Assembly: GCA_016292545.1 (NCBI GenBank) | Contig: JAEDIG010000013.1 | Coordinates: forward strand, 1-29,417 | Direction of reading: 5' to 3' | Length of the DNA: 29,417 bases | Source of the DNA: Bacteroidaceae bacterium | GTDB taxonomy: Bacteria; Bacteroidota; Bacteroidia; Bacteroidales; Bacteroidaceae | Shown here: positions 15,783-24,501 of the stretch, one piece after another | Layout: each line of letters starts with the position of its first letter | How positions within the stretch are numbered: the stretch's first letter is position 1 | Made by a program: the position numbers and the translations under genes | Notes under the pieces: generated by a model | The model's input: the letters and a program-made list of their open reading frames with translations, nothing else | Told to the model about the DNA's origin: nothing | Databases searched by the model: none

Positions 15783-18437
15783 ATGAGAAAACGTTGTTTA
15801 AGCCTCCTGCTTATGGCCATTGTCGTCATGCAGGCTGGTGGCCAGGGGCTCAAGGATGCCTATGGCGACTATTTTACGATGGGTGTGGCAGTGAATCGCC
15901 GCAATGTGACCGATGAAGCGCAAAAGACGCTCATCAGGCAGAACTTCAACAGCATCACGGCAGAGAATGCCATGAAGCCCGCCTCGCTGCAGCCCAAGGA
16001 AGGGGAATGGAACTGGGAAACAGCCGACAGCATCGCCAATTTCTGCCGGCGCAATGGCATCCGCCTGCGTGGCCACTGCCTGTGCTGGCATACGCAGTTC
16101 TGCCAGTGGATGCTTGAAACCGAAACCGGGCAGCCGGCATCCAAGGAACTCTTCTATCGCCGCCTGCGCAAGCACATCCATACGGTGGTCAACCGTTACA
16201 AGGATGTGGTCTATTGTTGGGATGTGGTCAACGAGGCCGTCTCTGACGACGGGCCCGAGCTGCCCCTTGGACAGCCCTTGGACGCGGATGCCTACCGCCA
16301 GTCGCCCCTCTACCGCCTGTGTGGCGAGGAATTCATAGCCAAGGCTTTCACCTATGCCCACGAGGCGGACCCTGATGCATTGCTGTTCTACAACGACTAC
16401 AACACCACCAATCCTGGCAAATGCAGCCGTATATATAATATGGTAAGGCAGATGAAGGAACGTGGCGTTCCCATCCACGGCATAGGCATGCAGGGCCACT
16501 TCAACCTGCGGCAGCCCACCGAGTCGCGACTTGATTCCACATTGGCATGTTTCGGCCAACTGGTGGATCATATCCACATCACCGAACTCGATGTGCGCAC
16601 GAGCCATCAGATGGGAGGCCAGCTGCGTTTCTCGCGCGAGGGAAAACCTCTCACACCCGAGGTGGATGCCATGCAGAAGGCACAGTATGCCAGCATCTTC
16701 AAGGTGCTGCGCAAGCACCGCCGGGTGGTGGACAATGTGACCTTCTGGAATCTGTCTGACCGCGATTCGTGGCTGGGCGTGGGCAACCATGCGCTTCCTT
16801 TCGATGAGAACTACAAGCCCAAGTCCTCGTATTTCGCCATTCGCGACTTCAATCCGTTTGCCGACCATATTGATGGGGAAGGCGCGCCCCGCAAGGTGTG
16901 GCTGGAGAATCCGTTCATGTGGACCGATGTGCCCGATCCTGACATCATCAGGGTGGGAGAGTATTACTATCTGGTCACCACCACCATGCATCTTTTCCCC
17001 GGAGGCCCCATCATGCGTAGCAGCGACATGGTGCACTGGGAAACAGTTTCCTATCTCTTTGACGAAATCCACGACACACCCCGCTACGACCTGCGTCAGG
17101 GCACCGTCTATGGCCGCGGACAGTGGGCCACCTCCCTGCGCTATCACGACGGCACCTTCTGGGCCCTTTTCGTGGCCAACGACGACCCTCACAAGTCGAT
17201 GGTGTTCCGCACCGATGACCCGGCGCGCGGATGGACGCTCCACAGCCGTCTGCCGGCCTACCACGATGCTTCGCTCTTCTTTGATGATGATGGCCGTGTG
17301 TATGTATATTATGGTACGGGCGACATACATCTGGTGGAACTCATGCCCGACCTTTCGGCCGAGAAGCCAGGCGGCATCCGCCGTATGCTGAAACTGCAGA
17401 ACCGCCCCGACGGACTGCATGAGGGCAGCAGGGTGGTGAAGCACGACGGCATGTATTACCTCCTGTGCATCTCGTGGCCGCGCACAGGACGGCAGGAAAT
17501 CTGCTACCGCAGCCGCAACATAGAGGGACCCTACGAGTCGAAGGTTATCCTAAAGAGCGATTTCGGCGGCTTCCCCTTGGCGGGCCAGGGAACCATTGTG
17601 GACGGTAAGCATGGCGAGTGGTATGGTGTCATCTTCCAGGACCGTGGCGGCATAGGCCGTGTGCTCACAGTGGAGCCTTGCAGCTGGATTGACGGATGGC
17701 CCATGCTGGGCATGCAGTCGCCTGCCGACAGTGTCGGACGAATTCCCCAGCACATTGCTCTCGACGGATGGTGTGAGTGCCACCAGTCGCCGGCACAGGC
17801 CTCCATACAGAAAGATTACCAGTGGAACCATAACTATATCCGCGCAGACATCACCACCCAGACAGGGTCGCTCACCCAGCCAGGTGAATGGGTGCGCCTG
17901 CGCACTTCCCACACTTTGCCTTTGCCTGGAGAGCCAGCGCCTACGGCTTCTGTCTTCGGAGCGCGGAACACGCTCACGTGGCGTACATGGGGACCCGAGT
18001 GTAGCGATACGGTATGCATCGATGCCCGGGAGATGAAGGAGGGCGATTATGCCGGTCTGGCCGCCTTTAATGGCGATTCGGGCGTGTTGTCCATCCAGTG
18101 CCGGAAGGGCCGCCATTATCTGGTGCTCACCCATGAGAGTGTCCGCCTGAATGATGCCGACAAGGCCATTACAGCCGTGGAGCGACAGGAGATTGCCCGT
18201 GTGCCCATCCCCAGGTCCAGCTTGCGCGACATACGGCTGGTGATGAGCGGCAACTTCCGTCCGGGCACCGACCTGGCCACTTTCTTCTATAGCCTCGACC
18301 GCGGAAAAACCTTCCATCCGATAGGCGGCGAATACAAGATGAGGTTTGACTACATGCGTTTCTTCATGGGCACACGCTATGCGCTCTTCTATTATTCCAC
18401 CGCCATGGCCGGCGGCGAGATAGTGGCGAGGTTATAG
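15783..18437 (+). CDS. Bimodular GH10 endoxylanase / GH43 glycosidase
   Basis: An 884-residue secreted enzyme. Residues 1-21 are a signal peptide without a lipobox. A GH10 domain follows (about 24-360) with the acid/base Glu151 in WDVVNEAV and the nucleophile Glu268 in ITELDVR. A GH43 domain follows (about 370-690) with its Asp base in VPDPDII (Asp385), Asp495 in YHDASLFF and the acid Glu547 in LHEGSR. Residues of about 700-884 look like the beta-sandwich that often follows GH43. The pairing suggests cleavage of the xylan backbone plus removal of arabinose or xylose side groups; the exact GH43 activity cannot be told. No SusC/SusD pair, CBM or sorting domain is seen next to it. Confidence 0.92.
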   Translation: MRKRCLSLLLMAIVVMQAGGQGLKDAYGDYFTMGVAVNRRNVTDEAQKTLIRQNFNSITAENAMKPASLQPKEGEWNWETADSIANFCRRNGIRLRGHCLCWHTQFCQWMLETETGQPASKELFYRRLRKHIHTVVNRYKDVVYCWDVVNEAVSDDGPELPLGQPLDADAYRQSPLYRLCGEEFIAKAFTYAHEADPDALLFYNDYNTTNPGKCSRIYNMVRQMKERGVPIHGIGMQGHFNLRQPTESRLDSTLACFGQLVDHIHITELDVRTSHQMGGQLRFSREGKPLTPEVDAMQKAQYASIFKVLRKHRRVVDNVTFWNLSDRDSWLGVGNHALPFDENYKPKSSYFAIRDFNPFADHIDGEGAPRKVWLENPFMWTDVPDPDIIRVGEYYYLVTTTMHLFPGGPIMRSSDMVHWETVSYLFDEIHDTPRYDLRQGTVYGRGQWATSLRYHDGTFWALFVANDDPHKSMVFRTDDPARGWTLHSRLPAYHDASLFFDDDGRVYVYYGTGDIHLVELMPDLSAEKPGGIRRMLKLQNRPDGLHEGSRVVKHDGMYYLLCISWPRTGRQEICYRSRNIEGPYESKVILKSDFGGFPLAGQGTIVDGKHGEWYGVIFQDRGGIGRVLTVEPCSWIDGWPMLGMQSPADSVGRIPQHIALDGWCECHQSPAQASIQKDYQWNHNYIRADITTQTGSLTQPGEWVRLRTSHTLPLPGEPAPTASVFGARNTLTWRTWGPECSDTVCIDAREMKEGDYAGLAAFNGDSGVLSIQCRKGRHYLVLTHESVRLNDADKAITAVERQEIARVPIPRSSLRDIRLVMSGNFRPGTDLATFFYSLDRGKTFHPIGGEYKMRFDYMRFFMGTRYALFYYSTAMAGGEIVARL

Positions 18438-18572
18438 CGGCTTGGGACACTGGCTGCAGTTGCCACTACAGCCATGGCAACTGCCACCACCGCCGTTCGT
18501 GTGGTGAATCCACCATGCCCATGCGGCTGCGGCCAGTATGAGAAGGAGCAGGAATATGCTTTGGATGTTCAT
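18432..18572 (-). CDS. FeoB-associated Cys-rich membrane peptide
   Basis: A 46-residue peptide. One membrane helix (about residues 5-22) is followed by GGGGSCHGCSGNCSQCPKPL, which has four cysteines in CxxC-type spacing. Such peptides are regularly encoded right after feoB and are annotated as FeoB-associated. The ATG at 18572 is chosen because the helix begins directly after it; the frame is open further upstream into feoB without family-like sequence. It starts 19 bases after the feoB stop, and its last six bases overlap the 3' end of the convergent xylanase gene. A role in iron handling or FeoB regulation is inferred from context. Confidence 0.85.
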   Translation of the reverse strand: MNIQSIFLLLLILAAAAWAWWIHHTNGGGGSCHGCSGNCSQCPKPL

Positions 18573-18591
18573 AGTCCAGGAATAAAGAAGG

Positions 18592-20934
18592 TTAGGGCCA
18601 CACCATGGCCACGCACCATGCTGCCAGCCATGCCAGCATGCACTGAAGGCACACAACTATCCATGCCCATTTGCGTCCCAGCTCGCGACGGATGGTGGAG
18701 ATGGTGGCCACACAGGGTGTGTAGAGCAGGCAGAATACCATCAGGGCAAAGGCCACAGGGGCGGTGAGCACCTCCGTGATGCTTTGTGTGGCAAACAGCC
18801 CGCCCAATGTGCTCACCACTACCTCCTTGGCCAGAAAACCGCTCACCAGAGCGGTGACAATGCGCCAGTCGCCAAAGCCGAGAGGCTCGAAAAGGGGAGC
18901 CACCAGCCCGGCCACTTGTGCCAGCATGCTCTCGCCGCCGCTGGGGTCTACCATCTGAAGGCGGAAGTTGAAGGTCTGCATAAACCAGATAATCATGGAG
19001 GCCAGAAAAATCACCGTGAATGCCCTTTGCAGGAAATCCTTGGCCTTCTCCCAAAGCAGCCTCACCACGTTTATCGCCACGGGCATGCGGTAGTTGGGCA
19101 GCTCCATGACGAAGGGCACGGGCTCGCCGCGGAACAGGGTGTGCTTGAAGACGAGCGCCACCCCTATGCCCGCCAGGATGCCTATCAGGTACATGGCCAT
19201 CATTACGGATGTGGCATTGTCCGGGAAAAAGCAGGTGGCAAAAAAGGCATATACGGGAATCTTGGCCGTACACGACATGAAGGGAGTGAGCAGGATGGTG
19301 AGCTTGCGGTCGCGTGCGCTGGGCAGCGTGCGGCTTGCCATCACGCTGGGCACCGAGCAGCCGAAACCGATGAGCAGCGGCACGATGCTGCGTCCCGAGA
19401 GCCCCATTTTCCGGAGCAGCTTGTCCATTACAAAGGCAATGCGTGCCATGTAGCCGCTGTCCTCCAGAATGCTCAGGAAGAAGAACAACACCACAATCAT
19501 GGGCAGGAACACCAGCACGGTGCCCACCCCGTTGTAGATGCCATCGATGATGAGGGAATGCACGGCGGGAGCAATGTTCCATGCCAGCAGCAGTTGGTCG
19601 GTGGCATCCGTGAACCAGTCGATGCCCTCCTGGAAAAGGTCCTGGAGCCATGCGCCCAGTCCGTTGAAGGTGAGCCAGAAGATGCTCGCCATGATGGCCA
19701 GGAAGGCGGGGATGGCCGTGAACCGTCCGGTGAGGATGCTGTCTATGCGTTTGCTTCGCAGGTATTCCTTGCTTGCATGTGGCTTCACCAGGGTGCGGCG
19801 GCTCACCTGCTCTATGTAGCTGTATCTCATGTCGGCAATGGCGGCCTTGCGGTCGAGTCCGCGCTCCTCTTCCATCTGTTGCAGAATGTGCTCCACCGTT
19901 TCCAGCTCGTTGGCATTCAGCTTCAGGGCTTCCGTCACGGGCCGGTCGCCTTCCATCAGTTTGGAGGCTGCAAAGCGGAGGGGGATGCCCGCCCGTTGGG
20001 CGTGGTCCTCCACCAGGTGCATGATGGCATGCAGGCAACGGTGTACGGCACCTCCATGGTCATCGGCGCTGCAGAAGTCGTGCCGCTGGGGCCTTTCCTC
20101 ATACCGGGCCACATGCAGGGCATGGCGCACCACCTCGTCCACACCCTCGTTCCTCATGGCCGAGATGGGGATTACGGGAATCCCCAGCATCTGCTCCATC
20201 TCATTGATGCGCACGGCTCCTCCGTTTCCTTTCAGTTCGTCCATCATGTTCAGGGCCAACACCATGGGGATGTTTAGTTCCATCAGCTGCATGGTCAGGT
20301 AGAGGTTGCGCTCCAGATTGGTGGCATCCACGATGTTGATGATGCCGCTGGGGTGCTGCTCCAGTATGAACTGGCGGCTCACCACCTCCTCGCTGGTGTA
20401 GGGAGAGAGCGAATAGATGCCGGGCAGGTCGGTCACCGTGGCTTCGGGGTGCCCTTTGATGAGGCCGTCCTTCCGTTCCACGGTCACTCCGGGGAAATTG
20501 CCCACATGCTGTGTGGCACCGGTCAGCTGGTTGAAGAGCGTGGTCTTTCCGCAGTTTTGGTTGCCCACGAGTGCCAGGGTCAGTGCCCGTTTGGCCTTCT
20601 TGCGGTTGTCCTTGTCGGGAGTGTCCTGCTCATGGTAGCGTCCTCCCTCGCCCAGACCGGGGTGCTCAATCTCCACCCCCAGGTCGGCGGCCGGTGCGGG
20701 CTTGGCCCTCAAGGTGGATGTCACCTCTATCTTTTCTGCGTCGGCCAGCCGGAGGGCCAGTGCGAAGCCATGCAGCCGCAATTCCACGGGGTCGCCCATA
20801 GGTGCCCTTTTCTCCAGCGTGACTTCCACGCCGGGAATCATGCCCATGTCCAGGAAATGCTGCCGGAGGGCACCGTCTCCGCCCACACGCAGTATGGTGG
20901 CAGACTCTTTCAACTTCAGCTCATTCAGTGTCAT
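18592..20934 (-). CDS. feoB: Ferrous iron transporter FeoA-FeoB fusion
   Basis: A 780-residue inner-membrane iron(II) transporter. Residues 1-75 are an SH3-like FeoA domain (FLDMGMIPGVEVTL). After a linker rich in charged residues, the FeoB G domain has G1 GNQNCGKT (124-131), NFPGVTVE, G3 DLPG (169-172) and G4 NMMD (229-232). A helical spacer and a multi-helix membrane region with two Gate-like repeats follow. The ATG at 20934 gives the family-typical MTLNELKLKE; an upstream extension to 21039 is not family-like. It is followed by its Cys-rich partner peptide. A canonical -7 element lies 30 bases upstream. Confidence 0.95.
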   Translation of the reverse strand: MTLNELKLKESATILRVGGDGALRQHFLDMGMIPGVEVTLEKRAPMGDPVELRLHGFALALRLADAEKIEVTSTLRAKPAPAADLGVEIEHPGLGEGGRYHEQDTPDKDNRKKAKRALTLALVGNQNCGKTTLFNQLTGATQHVGNFPGVTVERKDGLIKGHPEATVTDLPGIYSLSPYTSEEVVSRQFILEQHPSGIINIVDATNLERNLYLTMQLMELNIPMVLALNMMDELKGNGGAVRINEMEQMLGIPVIPISAMRNEGVDEVVRHALHVARYEERPQRHDFCSADDHGGAVHRCLHAIMHLVEDHAQRAGIPLRFAASKLMEGDRPVTEALKLNANELETVEHILQQMEEERGLDRKAAIADMRYSYIEQVSRRTLVKPHASKEYLRSKRIDSILTGRFTAIPAFLAIMASIFWLTFNGLGAWLQDLFQEGIDWFTDATDQLLLAWNIAPAVHSLIIDGIYNGVGTVLVFLPMIVVLFFFLSILEDSGYMARIAFVMDKLLRKMGLSGRSIVPLLIGFGCSVPSVMASRTLPSARDRKLTILLTPFMSCTAKIPVYAFFATCFFPDNATSVMMAMYLIGILAGIGVALVFKHTLFRGEPVPFVMELPNYRMPVAINVVRLLWEKAKDFLQRAFTVIFLASMIIWFMQTFNFRLQMVDPSGGESMLAQVAGLVAPLFEPLGFGDWRIVTALVSGFLAKEVVVSTLGGLFATQSITEVLTAPVAFALMVFCLLYTPCVATISTIRRELGRKWAWIVVCLQCMLAWLAAWCVAMVWP

Positions 20935-20964
20935 AATCCTTGTGCTTATGCTCAAAAAACAGTG

Positions 20965-20972
20965 CAAAGATA
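20965..20972 (-). promoter_or_regulatory. -7 promoter element of feoAB
   Basis: TATCTTTG on the minus strand matches TAnnTTTG exactly and is followed by C, as in many Bacteroidales promoters. It lies 30 bases before the feoAB ATG. A TTGG about 22 bases further upstream may serve as the -33 element. I see no obvious Fur-type dyad, so iron control is not shown by the sequence. Confidence 0.6.
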
Positions 20973-21123
20973 CAAATTTATGCGGGTATGCACGCCAATG
21001 GGTCGATTTTTTCAGGTGATTTAACGGAATTCCGGGCATCTACGCTTGCATGTGCATCGCGGGAATGAAAAATATTTGCCTGTTTCGGGTGTGGAGAAGA
21101 GAAGTCAGGTGGCGGTTTTTTGC

Positions 21124-21181
21124 TACCCAACTGGAAAAATTTTGCTACCCAGTTGGCCAGCAAATTTTTTCCAGTTAGGTA
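21124..21181. repeat. Imperfect 23-bp inverted repeat with internal direct repeat
   Basis: The arm at 21124-21146 and the arm at 21159-21181 are reverse complements at 21 of 23 positions, with a 12-base loop. Within it GCTACCCA occurs twice as a direct repeat (21122-21129 and 21144-21151), and CCAACTGG (21127-21134) is itself the complement of CCAGTTGG (21149-21156). It lies in the roughly 320-base gap between the outer-membrane protein gene and feoAB. Neither strand has a T-run directly after the stem, so it is not a standard terminator. Confidence 0.7.
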
Positions 21182-21216
21182 ATTTCCTGCCCCTAATTAA
21201 AGGCAATGTTGCGTGT

Positions 21217-21254
21217 AAAAAAAACTTGACATTCTTCAGGTATGCGGGAAGATT
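21217..21254 (-). terminator. Putative terminator of the outer-membrane protein gene
   Basis: Directly after the TAG stop, the minus strand can form a 7-bp stem with one mismatch (21254-21248 with 21237-21231, AATCTTC with GAAGAAT). Six bases later comes a run of eight T (21224-21217). The stem is AT-rich and modest. Confidence 0.5.
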
Positions 21255-21255
21255 C

Positions 21256-24200
21256 CTAGAACCGGGGGCCTCCCCATCCGCCACCACCGCGGCCATATCC
21301 GCGTCCGCCGAAGCCAGGACCCATGCCCGGCATGGGAATGCCTTGTGCGCGTGCCTCCTTGTTGCCCAGCAGGTTGAGCTGGTAGATGACGTGGAACATC
21401 ACGTAGCTGTTGATGGCACGCTGCCATGAGTCGCTGCGCATGGTGGCGCTGATGGAACGGCTGATGTTGCTGCGCTGGCCCAGGATGTCGTACCACTGCA
21501 CACTCAGTGTGAGTGTCTTCTTCTTGAGGAAACTCTGGCTGAGCTGTGCGTTCCATATCAGTTCGTCGGTGTTCATGCTGGCATCGTCATATCCGCGCCG
21601 GCTTTGCTTGGAGATGTCGCTGGCCAGCTGCATCGACCAGGGGAAGTTGATGTTCATGTTGCCACCATAGTTGAAGGTCCATGTGTCGAGGTTGGCGTTG
21701 GTCTGCACTTTGTTGTAGGCGTGCATGTAGTTGACTCCGCCGTTCACGCCCAGCTCCAGAAAGTCGTTGCGGAAGTTCAGACGCAGGTTCTCGTTCACGC
21801 TGGTGGTCTTGGTGATGGACTTGTCGAGCTGTGTGTTGCGGAAAATCTTGTCCATGTCCACAGAGCCGTCGGGATTGAAGATGTCACCCCATTCGCGCCC
21901 GTCGGAGTTGCTGCTCTGGTAGCCCACGTTGTTGGCATGGTTGATGTTCGTAAAGGTGTGGATGTTGAAGTATTTCTGGGGCCCCAGTGCGGTGTTGAAC
22001 ATCAGGTTCATGTTGGTGTTCCAGTTTCCGTCGATGTTCATGGGCCGCGTGTAGCGGGCACCCGTTTCCGTGTTGTAGATGGTGGCGCTGCTGATGTTGT
22101 TCTTCATCTGCGAGTAGTCGGCGTGCACCATCCACCCCATTTGGCGGTCGGTGATGTAGTTGTTGTAGAAGATGTTGAAGCGGTTTGTCCAGCTGCTTTC
22201 CAGCCCGGCGTTACCGGTGCTGATGTTCAGTGGGTTGCTGTTGTCGGTCACTTCCAGCAGGTCGGTCATGCTGGGCTGCGACATGCGTCCGTTGTAGCGC
22301 ACGCGCAGCTGGCTGGTGTTGCTTATCTTCCACCTGAAGTCGATGCGCGGCGACCAGTTCATGATGTGCCGCACCACGGTGGTGTCCAGCCTGTGCTTGG
22401 TGTAGTCCATGTGGGTGGTCTGCGGCTGCAGGCTTGCGCCCATGTTCAGCCTGAACTGTTCGCCCTGGATGAACCGCAGCATCAGCTGTATGTTCTGGTT
22501 GTATTCCTTGTAGGTGGCATACTGGCTGTTTTCCACGTTCTTCACATAGTTGAGCGAATCCAGTCCGGGCAGGTAGCCCAGATAGAGCTGCTCCTGGGTG
22601 TAGTAGCCCTCATATTTGGTGAGGAGGCTGTCGATGCTGTACATGGAACGGTCGTTGTCCGAAAAGCGGTACTGGAACTGATAGCTGCCCTGCAGGCTCA
22701 GACCGCCGATGATGGGTTCCGAATAGCTGAGCTGGCCCTGGTAGTTGTAGCTGGTGGAGGGCGACAGGTTGAACTGGTTGGTGAAGTCGCTTCCGCCCTT
22801 GCGGTAATAGTTGATTTCCGAGCGGCTGAACGATTCGTTTTCGCTGTGGCTGTAGCCGCCGCCCATGTTGAGGGTGATGTTGCGTCCGGGCTTCATCAGC
22901 CTCCTGTTCAGCTGCACGCTTGCGTCCACATTGTTGCTGTGTCCGTTGCCCATGCTCTCACGCACGTTGTCGTTCACGGTGATGCTGTCGCGCACCATCA
23001 GGTTCTCCTCCATGTTGTATTGTGTGAGGGGGTCGTTCATGAAAGCGTATGGGTCGGTGTTGAAGGTCACGCTGGCAGACAGGCCGCGGTTCTTGCTTTC
23101 GGAGTGCGAGAAGTTGGGGCGCACCATCAGGTTGGTGAGGCTGTCTATCTGCCATTCCAACTGGAAATTGGCATTCACGTTGGCATTGCTGGAGAGGCTC
23201 CAGTTGCGGCTGTTGCTGAAGGTGGAGTTCACATTGTCCAGAAACTGCTCGCTGTTGTTGAGCGAGAGCATGCTGGTGCGCCTGTGGTTGTAGCGGATGT
23301 TGCCGCCCATCTTCAGCAATCCTGCGCTGTAGTCGGGGCGGTTGTTGTCCCATGCAAAGTTGAAGCCGGCCATCTTGCTGGTGACAATGCCGCCGCCTCC
23401 GCCCCATCCGCGGCCACCGCCGCCGGGGAATCCGTTGTCGTTCACATTGTTGATGGAGCCCAGCAGGGTCATCTGCAGATGGTCGGTGAAGCGGCTCAGG
23501 TTCACCTTGCCCGTGTAGCGGTCTTCTGTGCCGTAGCCCACATCCGTGTTCAGCAGCCACCCTTCCTTCATCCCTTTCTTTACGGTGAGGTCGAGCACAG
23601 TCTCCTCCTCTCCGTCGTCGATGCCTGTGATGCGCGAATAGTCGCTCTTCCGTTCGTATGCCTTTATCTTGTCAATCATCTTGGTGGGCAGGTTCTTCAT
23701 GGCCATCTGCGTGTCGTTGTTGAAGAACTCCTTGCCGCCCACCATAATCTTCGACACGGTCTTGCCGTTGATTTTGATGGTGCCGTCGTCGCCCACCTCT
23801 GCGCCTGGGATCTTGCGCACCAGTTCCTCCAGATTGGAACCTTCGGGCAGGCGGTAGGCCGAGCTGTTGTATACAAAGGTGTCCTCCTTCATCTCCACCT
23901 GAGCGGCACGGGCGGTCACCTCGGCCTCTTTCATCAGCTTGGCATTTTCCAGCAGGATAAAGATTCCGGCATCCTCCTTGCGGTTCTGCTTGGTCAGGGT
24001 CAGGTCCTTGAAGATGGTTTGGTAGCCTACGTAGGTGATGCGCAGGATATAGTTCCCTGCTGCCACGGCCGGCAGTTTGAAGGTGCCGTCGTCGCCTGTC
24101 TGCACACCGGCAGCCATGGTGCTGTCCTTGGGCGTGAGCAGCGTGACCGATGCAAATGGGAGCGGCTCTCCCTGTGTGAGTCCGTCGAGTACTTTTCCGC

Positions 24201-24276
24201 TTACCGTAATCTTTTGGGCCAGGGCCACTGTGAGGGCCGAAGCCCAGAATAATACCATCAAGGTGATTCTTTTCAT
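21256..24276 (-). CDS. Outer-membrane beta-barrel protein with carboxypeptidase-regulatory-like N-terminus
   Basis: A 1006-residue outer-membrane protein. Residues 1-20 form a signal peptide ending in ALA. Residues of about 24-110 form an Ig-like carboxypeptidase-regulatory domain (VSGKVLDG...GNYILRITYVGYQT). A plug-like region follows (LPEGSNLEELVRKIPGAEV, about 143-240), then a long barrel with many aromatic-polar strands. It resembles the TonB-receptor-like family with a PF14905-type barrel. There is no SusD gene and no clear TonB box. Gly-rich stretches lie at 284-297 and at the C-terminus, which ends in Phe. The ATG at 24276 is chosen because the signal peptide starts there; the frame opens 20 codons earlier. 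The cargo is unknown. A link to iron is suggested only by the neighbour feoAB. Confidence 0.88.
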   Translation of the reverse strand: MKRITLMVLFWASALTVALAQKITVSGKVLDGLTQGEPLPFASVTLLTPKDSTMAAGVQTGDDGTFKLPAVAAGNYILRITYVGYQTIFKDLTLTKQNRKEDAGIFILLENAKLMKEAEVTARAAQVEMKEDTFVYNSSAYRLPEGSNLEELVRKIPGAEVGDDGTIKINGKTVSKIMVGGKEFFNNDTQMAMKNLPTKMIDKIKAYERKSDYSRITGIDDGEEETVLDLTVKKGMKEGWLLNTDVGYGTEDRYTGKVNLSRFTDHLQMTLLGSINNVNDNGFPGGGGRGWGGGGGIVTSKMAGFNFAWDNNRPDYSAGLLKMGGNIRYNHRRTSMLSLNNSEQFLDNVNSTFSNSRNWSLSSNANVNANFQLEWQIDSLTNLMVRPNFSHSESKNRGLSASVTFNTDPYAFMNDPLTQYNMEENLMVRDSITVNDNVRESMGNGHSNNVDASVQLNRRLMKPGRNITLNMGGGYSHSENESFSRSEINYYRKGGSDFTNQFNLSPSTSYNYQGQLSYSEPIIGGLSLQGSYQFQYRFSDNDRSMYSIDSLLTKYEGYYTQEQLYLGYLPGLDSLNYVKNVENSQYATYKEYNQNIQLMLRFIQGEQFRLNMGASLQPQTTHMDYTKHRLDTTVVRHIMNWSPRIDFRWKISNTSQLRVRYNGRMSQPSMTDLLEVTDNSNPLNISTGNAGLESSWTNRFNIFYNNYITDRQMGWMVHADYSQMKNNISSATIYNTETGARYTRPMNIDGNWNTNMNLMFNTALGPQKYFNIHTFTNINHANNVGYQSSNSDGREWGDIFNPDGSVDMDKIFRNTQLDKSITKTTSVNENLRLNFRNDFLELGVNGGVNYMHAYNKVQTNANLDTWTFNYGGNMNINFPWSMQLASDISKQSRRGYDDASMNTDELIWNAQLSQSFLKKKTLTLSVQWYDILGQRSNISRSISATMRSDSWQRAINSYVMFHVIYQLNLLGNKEARAQGIPMPGMGPGFGGRGYGRGGGGWGGPRF

Positions 24277-24447
24277 CTTTGCTGTTGTTGTTTTGTTGCT
24301 GTTAGAGAATGCGGGATGAGGCCTTGTTGTCTTCAACCACCATTTTTTCTGACATCCCAGAGAGACTATGGTTTAATGTGTCCTGCAAAAAAATGCAGGT
24401 TCCTTCATTTTGGCTGTCTTTTTGCCTGCATTTTCGCAGAAACATCG

Positions 24448-24455
24448 TAACTTTG
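24448..24455 (+). promoter_or_regulatory. -7 promoter element of aroB
   Basis: TAACTTTG matches TAnnTTTG exactly, 46 bases ahead of the aroB ATG. A TTTG at 24421-24424 lies 23 bases upstream and may be the -33 element, slightly further away than usual. Confidence 0.55.
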
Positions 24456-24501
24456 TAGCCAAAATGAACATTATTGTATAATATTTATCTCTTCTATCGA
24501 T

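Noticed and set aside
15798..17444. A 548-codon open frame opposite the GH10-GH43 gene
   Set aside because: Antisense shadow; the plus-strand protein has complete catalytic motifs.
20935..21039. N-terminal extension of FeoAB to 21039
   Set aside because: The extra 35 residues are not FeoA-like, and a canonical promoter element lies inside this stretch at 20965-20972.
21040..21255. CRISPR array or riboswitch in the repeat-bearing gap
   Set aside because: There are only two short direct repeats with no regular spacers, and no known riboswitch core could be recognised.
21604..24252. An 882-codon open frame on the plus strand opposite the outer-membrane protein gene
   Set aside because: It mirrors the coding frame of a real gene with strong G/C third-position bias, has no recognisable motifs and a composition rich in His, Val and Gly, as expected for antisense shadows.
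21256..24276. SusC of a polysaccharide utilisation locus with the nearby xylanase
   Set aside because: No SusD gene is adjacent, the xylanase is on the other strand with feoAB between, and the barrel looks like the PF14905-type family rather than SusC.
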